Assembly (NCBI GenBank): GCA_020628855.1
Contig: JAHDEL010000008.1
Coordinates: forward strand, 1-64,000
From: Saprospiraceae bacterium
GTDB lineage: Bacteria; Bacteroidota; Bacteroidia; Chitinophagales; Saprospiraceae
Length of the DNA stretch: 64,000 bases
Direction of reading: 5' to 3'
Shown here: in pieces, positions 27,871-36,614 of the stretch
Numbering within the stretch: the stretch's first letter is position 1
Layout of the letters: every line of letters begins with the position of its first letter
Program-made: the position numbers and the translations under genes
Notes under the pieces: model-generated
The model's input: the letters and a program-made list of their open reading frames with translations, nothing else
Database searches by the model: none
What the model was told of the DNA's origin: nothing

Positions 27871-30066
27871 ATGAAACTCCCTATTCTTTTCTCTTTAGTT
27901 TTTGTTTGTTCTATTACCACTGTCTTCAGCCAAAACTGGGAGCAACTCAATGATACACCATTTATGAAGCACCATTCGAATGGATTTGGCTTCGAAGGGA
28001 AAGCATATATTATCGAAGGAACACAAAGTGAAGCAGTATCTAATGAAGTATGGCAATATGATCCTGCTGATGATACATGGACAAGGCTCAATGACTTCCC
28101 TGGTCCAGGAAGGGCAATTGCTATTGGTGATGATATGGATGGCAAGTATTACTATGGTTTTGGTGGTGGAATAGATGGATTACTCAGTGATTTGTGGGAA
28201 TATGACCCGCTTACAGATAGTTTTGTGGAGTTACCAGAATGTCCATGTCAAGGTAGATCGCATCCTGCTCTTGTAGCACACAACAATAAAATTTTCATGG
28301 GTTCTGGTTCAGGTGAACAAAGTGATTTGAACGATTGGTGGGTTTTGGATCTTGAGACCATGGAATGGAGTCAGAAAGAGAATATTCCAGGTCCTCGTCG
28401 TCATCACCCATTTCAGTTTGGTATAGATGATGGTATCTATGTTGGTGGAGGCCATGTATCGAGCTGGTCTAGATTTGATGTCATGACTGAAGAATGGACA
28501 CCTATTGATAATTTGCCTGCAGGACGAGTTGCAGGAGCTCAATTTAGTTATAATGGTAAAGGCTATGTATTAAGTGGAGATGATGCAGATCACGGTCCTC
28601 TTGGCGAACATGAGTATTTTATGGAGTATGATAGTGAGTTAGATCTCTGGACATCCTTACCTCCTCACCCACAAACAAATCGATGGGCACCTTCATCCTT
28701 TATCATTGACGATGCCTTATATCTCTTCGGAGGCTATCCGTATTACGATGATTTTGTGAGGGATTCTTCGATGTACAAGTTTGATTTGACGCAATTAGGG
28801 TGCTTAGCTCCAAGAAGTTTGAATTCCGTAAACGTCACAGACACTGAAGCTGGATTATTTTGGGTTTCTAACAGTAATAGTGAGACTGATACTCTGTATT
28901 GGAGAGCGGTTGGGCAAGAAGTTTGGAACAAAGTTGAAGATGCGAATGCAGTGTATAGTATAAGCGAATTAGAAGCCTGTAGAGATTATGAATTTAGAGT
29001 TGTCAGCCAATGCGCTGATCAAGTGTCTTTGTCATCGGAGACTTACTTATTTACTACGGATGGTTGTTGTACAAGTCCAACATTGACAACTGCCAGTATT
29101 AGCGAAGGTATAGAAGTGCAATGGAATGGGATATTGGCAGCCGACTCTTATCGGATAAGATGGAGAACAGAAGGAAGTAATAATTGGAATGAGGAAGAAA
29201 CTCAGAATGCTCAATTTGAGCTCTTACAGACAGTAGAATGTACAAATTATGAGTTTCAAATCAAACCAGTGTGTTTGATAGAAGATGTGCCATTTTCTGA
29301 AAGTTATTATCACCTCACATCTGGGTGTGGAGTTTGTTTGGATAATACATATTGTTCAGTAGAATATGATGATAGTGATTGGTTATATATCGATAGAGTT
29401 GTCATTAATGATTTTGAGAACACTACAGGCAATGATGAAGGAAATGGTGATTATGCTGAGCCAGGTGGAATAGCAGTGACTCTCGGTGAGATTGTGGATA
29501 TAGAGATTACACTGGGTTCATCAGATGCATTCATTTTTGGAGCAATTGCTGCATGGGTAGATTTTGATGGGAATGGTGAGTTTGCTCAACAAGAAAGAGT
29601 AATCTTCGATGAGTTTAATGATGGCAGTTTGGCGGGGTCATTTGAGATACCAAATTCTGCTGCAATTGGATTAACGAGATTAAGAATCATGTGTACTTGG
29701 GATGAAGATTTTGATGCTTGCTCACCTACAGACTGGGGTGTAGGTGAGATAGAAGATTATTGTGTAACTATTGCAGGTAGTAGCAATCTTAATCAAACGG
29801 TCAAGAACACAGACATACGGATATATCCTAACCCGACTACAGGCAAAATATCTATTCTTACTGATCATTTTGACCTACAAGGAAACTCAGTGACTTTTTA
29901 TGATATTTTAGGTAATCAAGTTCTGAACCAAAGGGTTGACTCTGCTAGTGGCGCTCTTTCTCTGGATTTACTGAATATGGGTTTCAATACTGGTATCTAC
30001 CTCTGCGTTATTACTGATGACGAACGGAATATACTTCATAAGGAAAAGATCATTTTTGACTTTTAA
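27871..30066 (+). CDS. T9SS-exported Kelch/GEVED protein with sorting domain
   Basis: A 731-residue secreted protein. Order: signal peptide (to about 21), Kelch-type beta-propeller (about 22-300; blades with WQYDPADDTWTRLNDFPGP, YYGFGGG and LYLFGGYPYYDD), two fibronectin III-like domains (about 310-485, with CRDYEFRVVSQC), a GEVED domain (about 500-635, AAWVDFDGNGEF and WGVGEIEDYC) and the T9SS type-A sorting domain (about 645-731, RIYPNPTTGKISIL). The protein probably sits on the cell surface or in the medium. No catalytic motif is seen in the Kelch part; a binding or adhesion role is likely. Confidence 0.92.
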   Translation: MKLPILFSLVFVCSITTVFSQNWEQLNDTPFMKHHSNGFGFEGKAYIIEGTQSEAVSNEVWQYDPADDTWTRLNDFPGPGRAIAIGDDMDGKYYYGFGGGIDGLLSDLWEYDPLTDSFVELPECPCQGRSHPALVAHNNKIFMGSGSGEQSDLNDWWVLDLETMEWSQKENIPGPRRHHPFQFGIDDGIYVGGGHVSSWSRFDVMTEEWTPIDNLPAGRVAGAQFSYNGKGYVLSGDDADHGPLGEHEYFMEYDSELDLWTSLPPHPQTNRWAPSSFIIDDALYLFGGYPYYDDFVRDSSMYKFDLTQLGCLAPRSLNSVNVTDTEAGLFWVSNSNSETDTLYWRAVGQEVWNKVEDANAVYSISELEACRDYEFRVVSQCADQVSLSSETYLFTTDGCCTSPTLTTASISEGIEVQWNGILAADSYRIRWRTEGSNNWNEEETQNAQFELLQTVECTNYEFQIKPVCLIEDVPFSESYYHLTSGCGVCLDNTYCSVEYDDSDWLYIDRVVINDFENTTGNDEGNGDYAEPGGIAVTLGEIVDIEITLGSSDAFIFGAIAAWVDFDGNGEFAQQERVIFDEFNDGSLAGSFEIPNSAAIGLTRLRIMCTWDEDFDACSPTDWGVGEIEDYCVTIAGSSNLNQTVKNTDIRIYPNPTTGKISILTDHFDLQGNSVTFYDILGNQVLNQRVDSASGALSLDLLNMGFNTGIYLCVITDDERNILHKEKIIFDF

Positions 30067-30131
30067 AGAAATGACTTCGCTATTCCTTCTTTAGATCAAC
30101 ATTAGATAAGGAGCTTTTTTATCTTGGCAAT

Positions 30132-30644
30132 ATGAAAATGATAGTAGCACTCTTCTTTTGCTGTAGTGTCTTTACGACCTATAGCCAATCAGCCCGTGAT
30201 AAGGCGATCAGTAAAATGAGAAATCAGGATGATGCCATCACTGATGTTTTATCCCTTTTGAAAGAGACACAAGAACTACTTGAGGGGAAAAGTAGTAATA
30301 CAATGATACATAATGTGACAAATGTTGCATCCGAATCTGGGATGGAGGACCCTTGTCAGATAGCTATTGTGGTCAATGAAAAATCTGAGCAGAGAATAAG
30401 AAACTTACTGTATACTTTTCATGCTTCTGAAATCTCATCAGAAAGACATAAGCAGGACACTCAAGGTATTTATACGCTCTGCTTAACGGAAGGTCAACAA
30501 GCGAAGGCAGAAGCCTATATTGATGGGGAACTGGTAAAAGAAGGTCAAGTTCAATGTCTGGATTTAGCGCTTCCAGATCAGGACATTGTAGAGTTGGATA
30601 GACTGTTAAGCGAGATTGTTGAGATTTGCTCTGCCTCTCGCTAA
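30132..30644 (+). CDS. Small exported protein, unknown function
   Basis: A 170-residue protein with a signal peptide (MKMIVALFFCCSVFTTYSQ, about 19 residues). The mature part begins with a helical, amphipathic segment (KAISKMRNQDDAITDVLSLLKETQELLEG), followed by a mixed region with four cysteines at DPCQI, TLCLT, VQCLD and EICSA that could form disulfides. I do not recognise a family. It overlaps the convergent thioredoxin-cargo gene by four bases (shared CTAA). It could be a partner of the neighbouring secreted proteins, but this is only proximity. Confidence 0.65.
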   Translation: MKMIVALFFCCSVFTTYSQSARDKAISKMRNQDDAITDVLSLLKETQELLEGKSSNTMIHNVTNVASESGMEDPCQIAIVVNEKSEQRIRNLLYTFHASEISSERHKQDTQGIYTLCLTEGQQAKAEAYIDGELVKEGQVQCLDLALPDQDIVELDRLLSEIVEICSASR

Positions 30645-32203
30645 AGCTTTATAAATCTCCTTACCATAGCATGCTTTCTGCTAGACTGGATGAGAGCATA
30701 GTATACTCCTGATTTAAGGTGACTAATGTCATAGCAAATACCATTTTGCGATTGAGCTGTAAATAGATTTCCAGAACTATCAAGAATACTTAATGTAGAG
30801 GTATTGAGACCATTGGAAAAGCAAATCTCTTGAGTGGATGGATTAGGATGAAGATCTAAAGTATAAGATCCACTGACTTCAGTACTCGGTGAAGTCTGAT
30901 CAAGGGTGATACTGGGGTCTCCTTTAAAAAGGATATCGCATCCTCCTGTACTTATTACTTGGTATCCTAGGAGAATTTCATCTTGACCATTACATGCATC
31001 TATTTCTAGGTTGACTTGACGCCAGACAGTATCTGTGCAAGACATCGAGTGTGTTTGCAATTCTGTACCTGATTGTTCCCAGAGTACTTGCCAAGAATTG
31101 CCGCAATCTTCTGAGTATACTACAGCAATTTTGTCAGCATCTCCATGTAGGTCTTGACCTTTGCTATAGTCAAAACTCATGAAGTATGTTGAATCACTTG
31201 GAGCAAAGTCAAAAGCGCCTAAACCAATTATCAAAGGAGCATCCTGATAATAATATCTTGTTCTGATGAGAAAAGGATCATCATTGTGGTTTTCAAATTT
31301 TGATGTATGCTCAACAAATGTGAAATCAGGATCAATATTTCCATCAATAGTTTGCACCGAGTCGAAATGGTGTAAATTCCGTTTTTGATGATTGTTGACA
31401 TTCAAATCAAATCCATCACTGACAAAATCTGATCTAATAACATGTGCATTTTGAGTAAACCAATAGGTGTCTAATTCTGCTGTGTTAGACTGGAATTCTA
31501 TATCTATTGTATCGATATCCCACAAGCCCAATCTTTCGGAGACTCCTATGGGAGATTCACCAAAATTTGTAAATACGACCCCTAGAGTAACTAAGGAGTC
31601 ACATGAGAATGTATTACCAATGAGACTAACTACATGTGGGTCAGAAGCAAGGATATCTACCTCATCTAATGGAGTTCCTGACTCGAGAAACATTTCTAAT
31701 CGCTGCACACTGATACCATCCTCTGCCCAAGAACCGTCAGGATAGAGCACTCTAAGACTAGGATATCCACCGACAAGGTATGCTCCTCGTAAGAGTTCGA
31801 ATTGATGAGCAGACTGGATGTTTACAATAGGATATTGGATGTTTTCTTGCCAGTTACCAATACTGACATCTGTCATATGCAAGAGATCGTAATCTGAACT
31901 CCTTATACTCATTTCAATACTGACGACTCTAACCAAATCTAAGTCAGTACCTGGTCCATACTTGAGATACATGCTATCCAACATTCCTGATTTGTGTAGA
32001 TTCCAACAAGGATTGCACCAAGTGGTAAAGAAATCTAGGATAACATACTTGCCATCATCTAGCCACGATTGAATATCCACTTCTTGGCCGTCAATGCTTG
32101 TTAAAGTAGGAGCATAGGCAACATTACTCAAGTTTTGAGCACTTAAGTGACTTATCCATATACAAGCAAGGAAGATTTTGAGATAGCTCTGAATGGAGTG
32201 CAT
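30641..32203 (-). CDS. T9SS-exported thioredoxin-fold protein with sorting domain
   Basis: A 520-residue secreted protein. Signal peptide to about residue 22 (HLSAQ), then a TlpA/redoxin-like thioredoxin domain (about 30-175) with the active site WCNPC (C63 and C66) inside DFFTTWCNPCWNLH, a region of about 270 residues with beta-rich, CARDB-like pattern, and the type-A sorting domain (about 440-520, LDLHPNPSTQEICF to MVRRFIKL). Oxidoreductases of this sort normally act in the periplasm; the sorting domain would put this one on the surface. Overlaps the 30132 gene by four bases. Confidence 0.9.
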   Translation of the reverse strand: MHSIQSYLKIFLACIWISHLSAQNLSNVAYAPTLTSIDGQEVDIQSWLDDGKYVILDFFTTWCNPCWNLHKSGMLDSMYLKYGPGTDLDLVRVVSIEMSIRSSDYDLLHMTDVSIGNWQENIQYPIVNIQSAHQFELLRGAYLVGGYPSLRVLYPDGSWAEDGISVQRLEMFLESGTPLDEVDILASDPHVVSLIGNTFSCDSLVTLGVVFTNFGESPIGVSERLGLWDIDTIDIEFQSNTAELDTYWFTQNAHVIRSDFVSDGFDLNVNNHQKRNLHHFDSVQTIDGNIDPDFTFVEHTSKFENHNDDPFLIRTRYYYQDAPLIIGLGAFDFAPSDSTYFMSFDYSKGQDLHGDADKIAVVYSEDCGNSWQVLWEQSGTELQTHSMSCTDTVWRQVNLEIDACNGQDEILLGYQVISTGGCDILFKGDPSITLDQTSPSTEVSGSYTLDLHPNPSTQEICFSNGLNTSTLSILDSSGNLFTAQSQNGICYDISHLKSGVYYALIQSSRKHAMVRRFIKL

Positions 32204-32235
32204 ATCCCAAAATTAATCATTTTAGAAATGTAAAA

Positions 32236-32805
32236 CTAGACTGCAGGTTCTACATGACCCCAGTTTTCTCCAGTTTCAATTCTCTTCAATTGTGTATAAG
32301 AAATATCAAACTGTTTAGCGAGAATACGTCTTTTTGTTTTCCCTTGAAGAATACGTTTTTTGAGAAGTGCTACCTTAGCTTCATTCAACTTTACATGAGA
32401 GCCAAGTGTAGGTTTGCGATCTTTAAAAATTCCAATCTCGTGCATCCAAGCATTGAGTTCTTCTCTGTTTTTCCACTCTAGATTTGAGAAATGATTGTTT
32501 GCTTTTACGTTATCCTTATGAATGATAAATGATTGGTCAGGACGCTTATCAACAAATTCTTTAGCGACAAGGTGGTGGATATAGTATCCTTCTCTTTTCC
32601 CACCTTTTAACTTAAGGTTAAGTTTGATAAATCCTTTTTTCCCTCTCGAGCCCTTAATGACATTCTCTGTTTCCGTATCTGGATTGATACTTTTGATTCT
32701 GCCATAATTTGATACTTGATAGACAAAGTGTCTTGTTGGGAGTGATGTGACTACATCAATCCATTGTTCATCCACAAAGGACTTAACCTTTTGTGTTTTT
32801 TCCAT
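32236..32805 (-). CDS. NUMOD4 / HNH endonuclease-like protein with C-terminal helix-turn-helix
   Basis: A 189-residue protein of the homing-endonuclease type. Order: NUMOD4 motif (about 12-50, WIDVVTSLPTRHFVYQVSNYGRIKS), an HNH_3-type nuclease region (about 60-120, YYIHHLVAKEFVDKRPDQSF then IIHKDNVKANNHFSNLEW, with the paired H, the second H and the N of the site present), and a basic C-terminal region (about 143-185) ending in an HTH-like RILAKQFDISYTQLKRIETG. It is free-standing: no intron or intein is seen nearby. Whether it is an active mobile element or a domesticated DNA-binding protein is unclear. Confidence 0.85.
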   Translation of the reverse strand: MEKTQKVKSFVDEQWIDVVTSLPTRHFVYQVSNYGRIKSINPDTETENVIKGSRGKKGFIKLNLKLKGGKREGYYIHHLVAKEFVDKRPDQSFIIHKDNVKANNHFSNLEWKNREELNAWMHEIGIFKDRKPTLGSHVKLNEAKVALLKKRILQGKTKRRILAKQFDISYTQLKRIETGENWGHVEPAV

Positions 32806-32956
32806 GGGGTTTTTTAGTTAGTGAGGTTGGAAAAGTATAAATTATTCAAATAAATTTCTAATAAATTACATATGATTCTGCAGAATTGCACCCAAATACC
32901 ACTTTTTAGGAGTGAATGTTGTATTCTTAGAGTAGATAAGTGCGTTATTTAGAAGT

Positions 32957-34858
32957 ATGAAGCGATTTGTAGTATTGTGTTTTTGCTTTCTCATGTGCAT
33001 GTATTCATGCAACTTAGCAATGAAAATCAAGGATGCCGATATGGCATATGCTCTGAAACATTATGCGACTGCTGCTACTATGTATCAAGATGAATATGAG
33101 TCAACCGTTGATGAAGAACGGAAATATTATCTGGCGAACAAAGCTGGTAAATCGTTTGAATTAATCAATGCCTTAAATCCAGCTTTTGAGTGGTACCAAA
33201 AGGCCTATGAGCACAAGCAAGATGAAGCAAGCTTGCTCAATCTTGGAAGACTAGCTCTTTCTCAAGGCCAGCAAGAACTGGCTCAGAATATCTTTTCCAA
33301 ATTATTCCAATTAACCAAAGATCAGAATTATACTATCCAGAAAGGTTATATATCAGGCTTGTCATATTCTGAAGATGCATTTAGTGTACAGTCACATTAT
33401 GCCTCAACACCTGCTTCGGAGTACAGCCCTGTTATGTTTGACTATGATTATGTGATGTTTGCTTCAGATAGACAAGAATATGAAGATCAGTTGATCGAAA
33501 CTTACAGTGGCAGAAGTGAAAGTGATTTGTATTTGTCAAACTTATCGAGAAATTCAGTCTACACCTTTGACAGGACTATTAACTCAGAAGCTTCCGAGGG
33601 GCCAATGTGCTTCAATGCGACGTATGATGAGATATACTTCACAAGATGCGTCGAAATGCAAGAAAGGGATGTCTATTGTAGAATCTACCATAGCCGTAAA
33701 ACTTTAGGGGAATGGCAAGAGCCAAAACCTATTTTGTTTTTTGATGAAACTATAAATGTTGGCCACCCAGCATATTTGGAATCAGACTCAACATTATTTT
33801 TTTCAGCAAAAGCTGAAGGTAATCATCAACTGTATTTTAGTAGAAAACTTGCTAACGGCTGGTCCCTTCCTGAACTGATGCCAAATTCGATATCAGGTCC
33901 TTATGATGAAAAATTTCCTGTTGTTGACGGAGATACACTCTATTTTTCTAGCAATAGATTCCCGGGTTATGGACAGCTTGATATTTACAAGTCCTACATA
34001 ACTCAGGAGGGATTTTGGGCTACTCCGGAGCTTTTAGAGCCTCCTTATAATAGTGGAGCTGATGACTTTGGGTATGTGCGTCTAGTTCCTGAGCCTGGAG
34101 CAGAGCGTCAAGTCCTTATTTCCTCCAATAGAAAAGGTAGTCGTGGTCTTGATGATATTTTTGAAATTATAGAATACAAGATCATCCCTGAAGAGACTGA
34201 AGAAGGTGAACCTGAAAAGGACTTTACTATCTATGTAAGTATTAAGACCACAGATAAGCTGACTGGGCAACCCTTAATTTCAGACATCCAGTGGAGTAGT
34301 GAAGGGAAGTTGATGGGAAATACCAAGACAGATCAAGCTGGAAGATCTATAAGAGAAGCTGGAGGTTCAGGAAGCTATAACTATGTCATATCCAAGAGTG
34401 GGTACTTAAACAAGACATTTGAATTAGACTTGCCCCAAAGAAATGTATTGAAAGCAGATACTACAGTACATACCAATGTTAAACTCGAGCCAATCAAAAT
34501 TGGTGAAGAGATAGTGCTTGAAGATATTTATTATGATTTTGACAAATGGGATATTAGAGAGGATGCTAAGCCATCTCTTGATAGTCTAGCAATACTGCTT
34601 CAGGACAATCCAACAATGAGAATAGAACTATCTTCTCATACAGATTGTCGAGGAGATAATGATTACAATCTTGAATTATCTGAGAAACGAGCACGTTCCG
34701 CAGTTCAATATTTACTAACAAAAGGATTCGATCAATCTAGAATTAGAGACAAGGGATATGGAGAATTGCGACCTCAAGCCACTTGTGAATGTGATCAATG
34801 TACAGAAGAAGAACATCAGGAAAATAGAAGGACATCCTTTACAATCCTAGGAGTATAA
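32957..34858 (+). CDS. PorE-like OmpA-family lipoprotein (TPR, propeller, CRD, OmpA_C)
   Basis: A 633-residue outer-membrane lipoprotein (lipobox near MYSC, cysteine 18). Order: TPR-like helices (about 25-120, YATAATMYQDEYE, AFEWYQKAYEHKQ), PD40 propeller (about 150-400, including FPVVDGDTLYFSSNRFPGYGQLDIYKS), carboxypeptidase-regulatory-like domain (about 420-505) and OmpA_C peptidoglycan-binding domain (about 515-633, YYDFDKWDIRED, SSHTDCRGDNDYN, ENRRTSF). This is the domain order of PorE, a T9SS protein of Porphyromonas gingivalis that joins the outer-membrane complex to peptidoglycan. Paralogues with this order exist, so the assignment is to type only. Unlinked to the gld cluster here. 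Confidence 0.85.
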   Translation: MKRFVVLCFCFLMCMYSCNLAMKIKDADMAYALKHYATAATMYQDEYESTVDEERKYYLANKAGKSFELINALNPAFEWYQKAYEHKQDEASLLNLGRLALSQGQQELAQNIFSKLFQLTKDQNYTIQKGYISGLSYSEDAFSVQSHYASTPASEYSPVMFDYDYVMFASDRQEYEDQLIETYSGRSESDLYLSNLSRNSVYTFDRTINSEASEGPMCFNATYDEIYFTRCVEMQERDVYCRIYHSRKTLGEWQEPKPILFFDETINVGHPAYLESDSTLFFSAKAEGNHQLYFSRKLANGWSLPELMPNSISGPYDEKFPVVDGDTLYFSSNRFPGYGQLDIYKSYITQEGFWATPELLEPPYNSGADDFGYVRLVPEPGAERQVLISSNRKGSRGLDDIFEIIEYKIIPEETEEGEPEKDFTIYVSIKTTDKLTGQPLISDIQWSSEGKLMGNTKTDQAGRSIREAGGSGSYNYVISKSGYLNKTFELDLPQRNVLKADTTVHTNVKLEPIKIGEEIVLEDIYYDFDKWDIREDAKPSLDSLAILLQDNPTMRIELSSHTDCRGDNDYNLELSEKRARSAVQYLLTKGFDQSRIRDKGYGELRPQATCECDQCTEEEHQENRRTSFTILGV

Positions 34859-34860
34859 AC

Positions 34861-34900
34861 AAAAAAGGCTGACAAATACTTGCCAGCCTTCTTTCGTTTT
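34861..34900. terminator. Bidirectional terminator between convergent genes
   Basis: Stem aaggctg (34865-34871) and cagcctt (34884-34890), 12-base loop. On the minus strand it is followed by TTTTTT (complement of 34861-34866), a good intrinsic terminator for the hydrolase gene; on the plus strand a pyrimidine-rich ctttcgtttta follows, weaker but usable for the OmpA gene. Confidence 0.8.
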
Positions 34901-34914
34901 ATTGTTGTGTAGAA

Positions 34915-36573
34915 TTACTCTACAGAAATTCTTGAAATAGCAACTCCATCCTCAACTTTGATTTGAAGTATATACATTCCAGAATTCAAATTTGATGCGT
35001 CCAATGTTTGATATTGTGTATTTGACCCTTGGATAGTAGCAACCACTTTTCCTTGTAGATCTACGAGTCTAATACTTTCAATTGTATTATTAGCATCCTC
35101 TAAAGTTACAGTGAACTCTCCTTGAGTAGGGTTAGGACTTACACTCACTGCAGCATTAGAGATTGGCAAATCATTTGTGTTAGATACAACACAATCTCCA
35201 AGACCTAAACCTACACACATTCTTGGAAGAACATATGCCATAATCTCAGCGATATTTGTTCTTGCCTTTTCAGCACTCATTCCCTCATTCAATAATAATC
35301 CTTGCTCATGGAATGAAGTCATTCCAGTTGGATCAGATGGGTGAGGAAGATCTTCCCATGCCATACCCATTCCTTGTACACCTGGAGCAATTGCAGTAGG
35401 ATCCCACCAGTCAATTACAACTCCTTCAGGAAGACCACCAGAATTTACAGGTCTTACAAAAGGAAATAATCCTTCGTAATAATCATGCATTGCAACATTG
35501 ACAGAATTACTTGCAGCTAGCTCAGTTGCAGCATCATTATAATTCTCATTTGCAAAAGCATCATTGTTGCCAAATTCATGTTGTTTAGGAATTACGATGC
35601 TTCCTCCTTGTACTTGGACAATAGGATCGTTGGTCGTAGGAACAACAAGAACAGCATCTCCATAAGGTGCAAATATGTCAAAAGGAGACTGAACTGTGAT
35701 AATTGGCTTAGTTGCTTCGTCGATCCATCCAAGATCACCACAAGCACCACCTACATTAACACTCATTGCAAAGTCTGAAGACTCATCTACCCAATTTGGA
35801 TAGTTTGTTTGCCATCCAGCCATCAAACCAAATCCATCCATTGGAACGATAGTTTCTACTTTACCTTCAATATCTCCATGATAAGCAGGTACAACCATTG
35901 GAGTTTCTGGAGTTCCATCACCATCAGCATCAAGTAAGAACTTACCTGGACCATTGGTAGTGTTGACAATTTCTCCGTACTCATCTAATGACGCCATAGC
36001 AAGAGAAATATATCCTCCCGTACCGTTACCCCATGATACAATTTGGTCAGGGTTAACGCCGTATTGATTACCATTAGCAACAGTATTTTTGATGTATCTA
36101 ATTGCTGTTAGACCATCTTGAACTCCTCTGTATGCAGCCTGAATTAATCCAAGCGCTCTTTCCGGCTGAGTTTCAGCTAATGGATTCCAACCAAGTCTAT
36201 AGTCAACACTTGCCGCTACAAAACCTCTCCTTGCAAGTTGCTTGCAAATTTCAACTGCTGAACTATCTACTTTACTACCTGAGATTTGAGCATTTGTGAC
36301 AGGCGGTAAAAAGTTACCTGTATGGAAAACCAAGACCATTGGTCTATTAGTTTCAGTATCACCAACTGGCTGATAAATATCCATTTTTAATTCTTCTGGT
36401 GCTACTGTACCAATTACTGGTATAAGAAGTACTGTTGCATTCGTTCCGTAAACGACATCGGACTCAACAGAAACTTCAGTAAAGACTTCATCAATATATC
36501 TTTTCTGAGCATCCAATTGTAGAGCTCCGAAAACGATGAAAGACAATACTAAACATGTAAAAATTCTTTTCAT
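34915..36573 (-). CDS. T9SS-exported alpha/beta-hydrolase-fold protein, apparently lacking the nucleophile serine
   Basis: A 552-residue secreted protein. Signal peptide to about residue 22. Residues 40-460 look like an esterase/carboxylesterase-like alpha/beta hydrolase (MDIYQP, MVLVFHTGNFLPP as an oxyanion-hole loop, RGFVAASVDYRLGWN, GVNPDQIVSWGNGTGG). The nucleophile elbow, normally GxSxG, reads G182-N-G184-T-G186, so the expected serine is glycine. Residues about 475-552 are the type-A sorting domain (SVSPNPTQGEFTVTL to RISVE). Either it is an inactive binding protein or uses another residue. It is transcribed alone and has a terminator after it. Confidence 0.87.
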   Translation of the reverse strand: MKRIFTCLVLSFIVFGALQLDAQKRYIDEVFTEVSVESDVVYGTNATVLLIPVIGTVAPEELKMDIYQPVGDTETNRPMVLVFHTGNFLPPVTNAQISGSKVDSSAVEICKQLARRGFVAASVDYRLGWNPLAETQPERALGLIQAAYRGVQDGLTAIRYIKNTVANGNQYGVNPDQIVSWGNGTGGYISLAMASLDEYGEIVNTTNGPGKFLLDADGDGTPETPMVVPAYHGDIEGKVETIVPMDGFGLMAGWQTNYPNWVDESSDFAMSVNVGGACGDLGWIDEATKPIITVQSPFDIFAPYGDAVLVVPTTNDPIVQVQGGSIVIPKQHEFGNNDAFANENYNDAATELAASNSVNVAMHDYYEGLFPFVRPVNSGGLPEGVVIDWWDPTAIAPGVQGMGMAWEDLPHPSDPTGMTSFHEQGLLLNEGMSAEKARTNIAEIMAYVLPRMCVGLGLGDCVVSNTNDLPISNAAVSVSPNPTQGEFTVTLEDANNTIESIRLVDLQGKVVATIQGSNTQYQTLDASNLNSGMYILQIKVEDGVAISRISVE

Positions 36574-36614
36574 AGATTCATTTGTTTAATTCAATAAATA
36601 TATTCTTGTTAATG

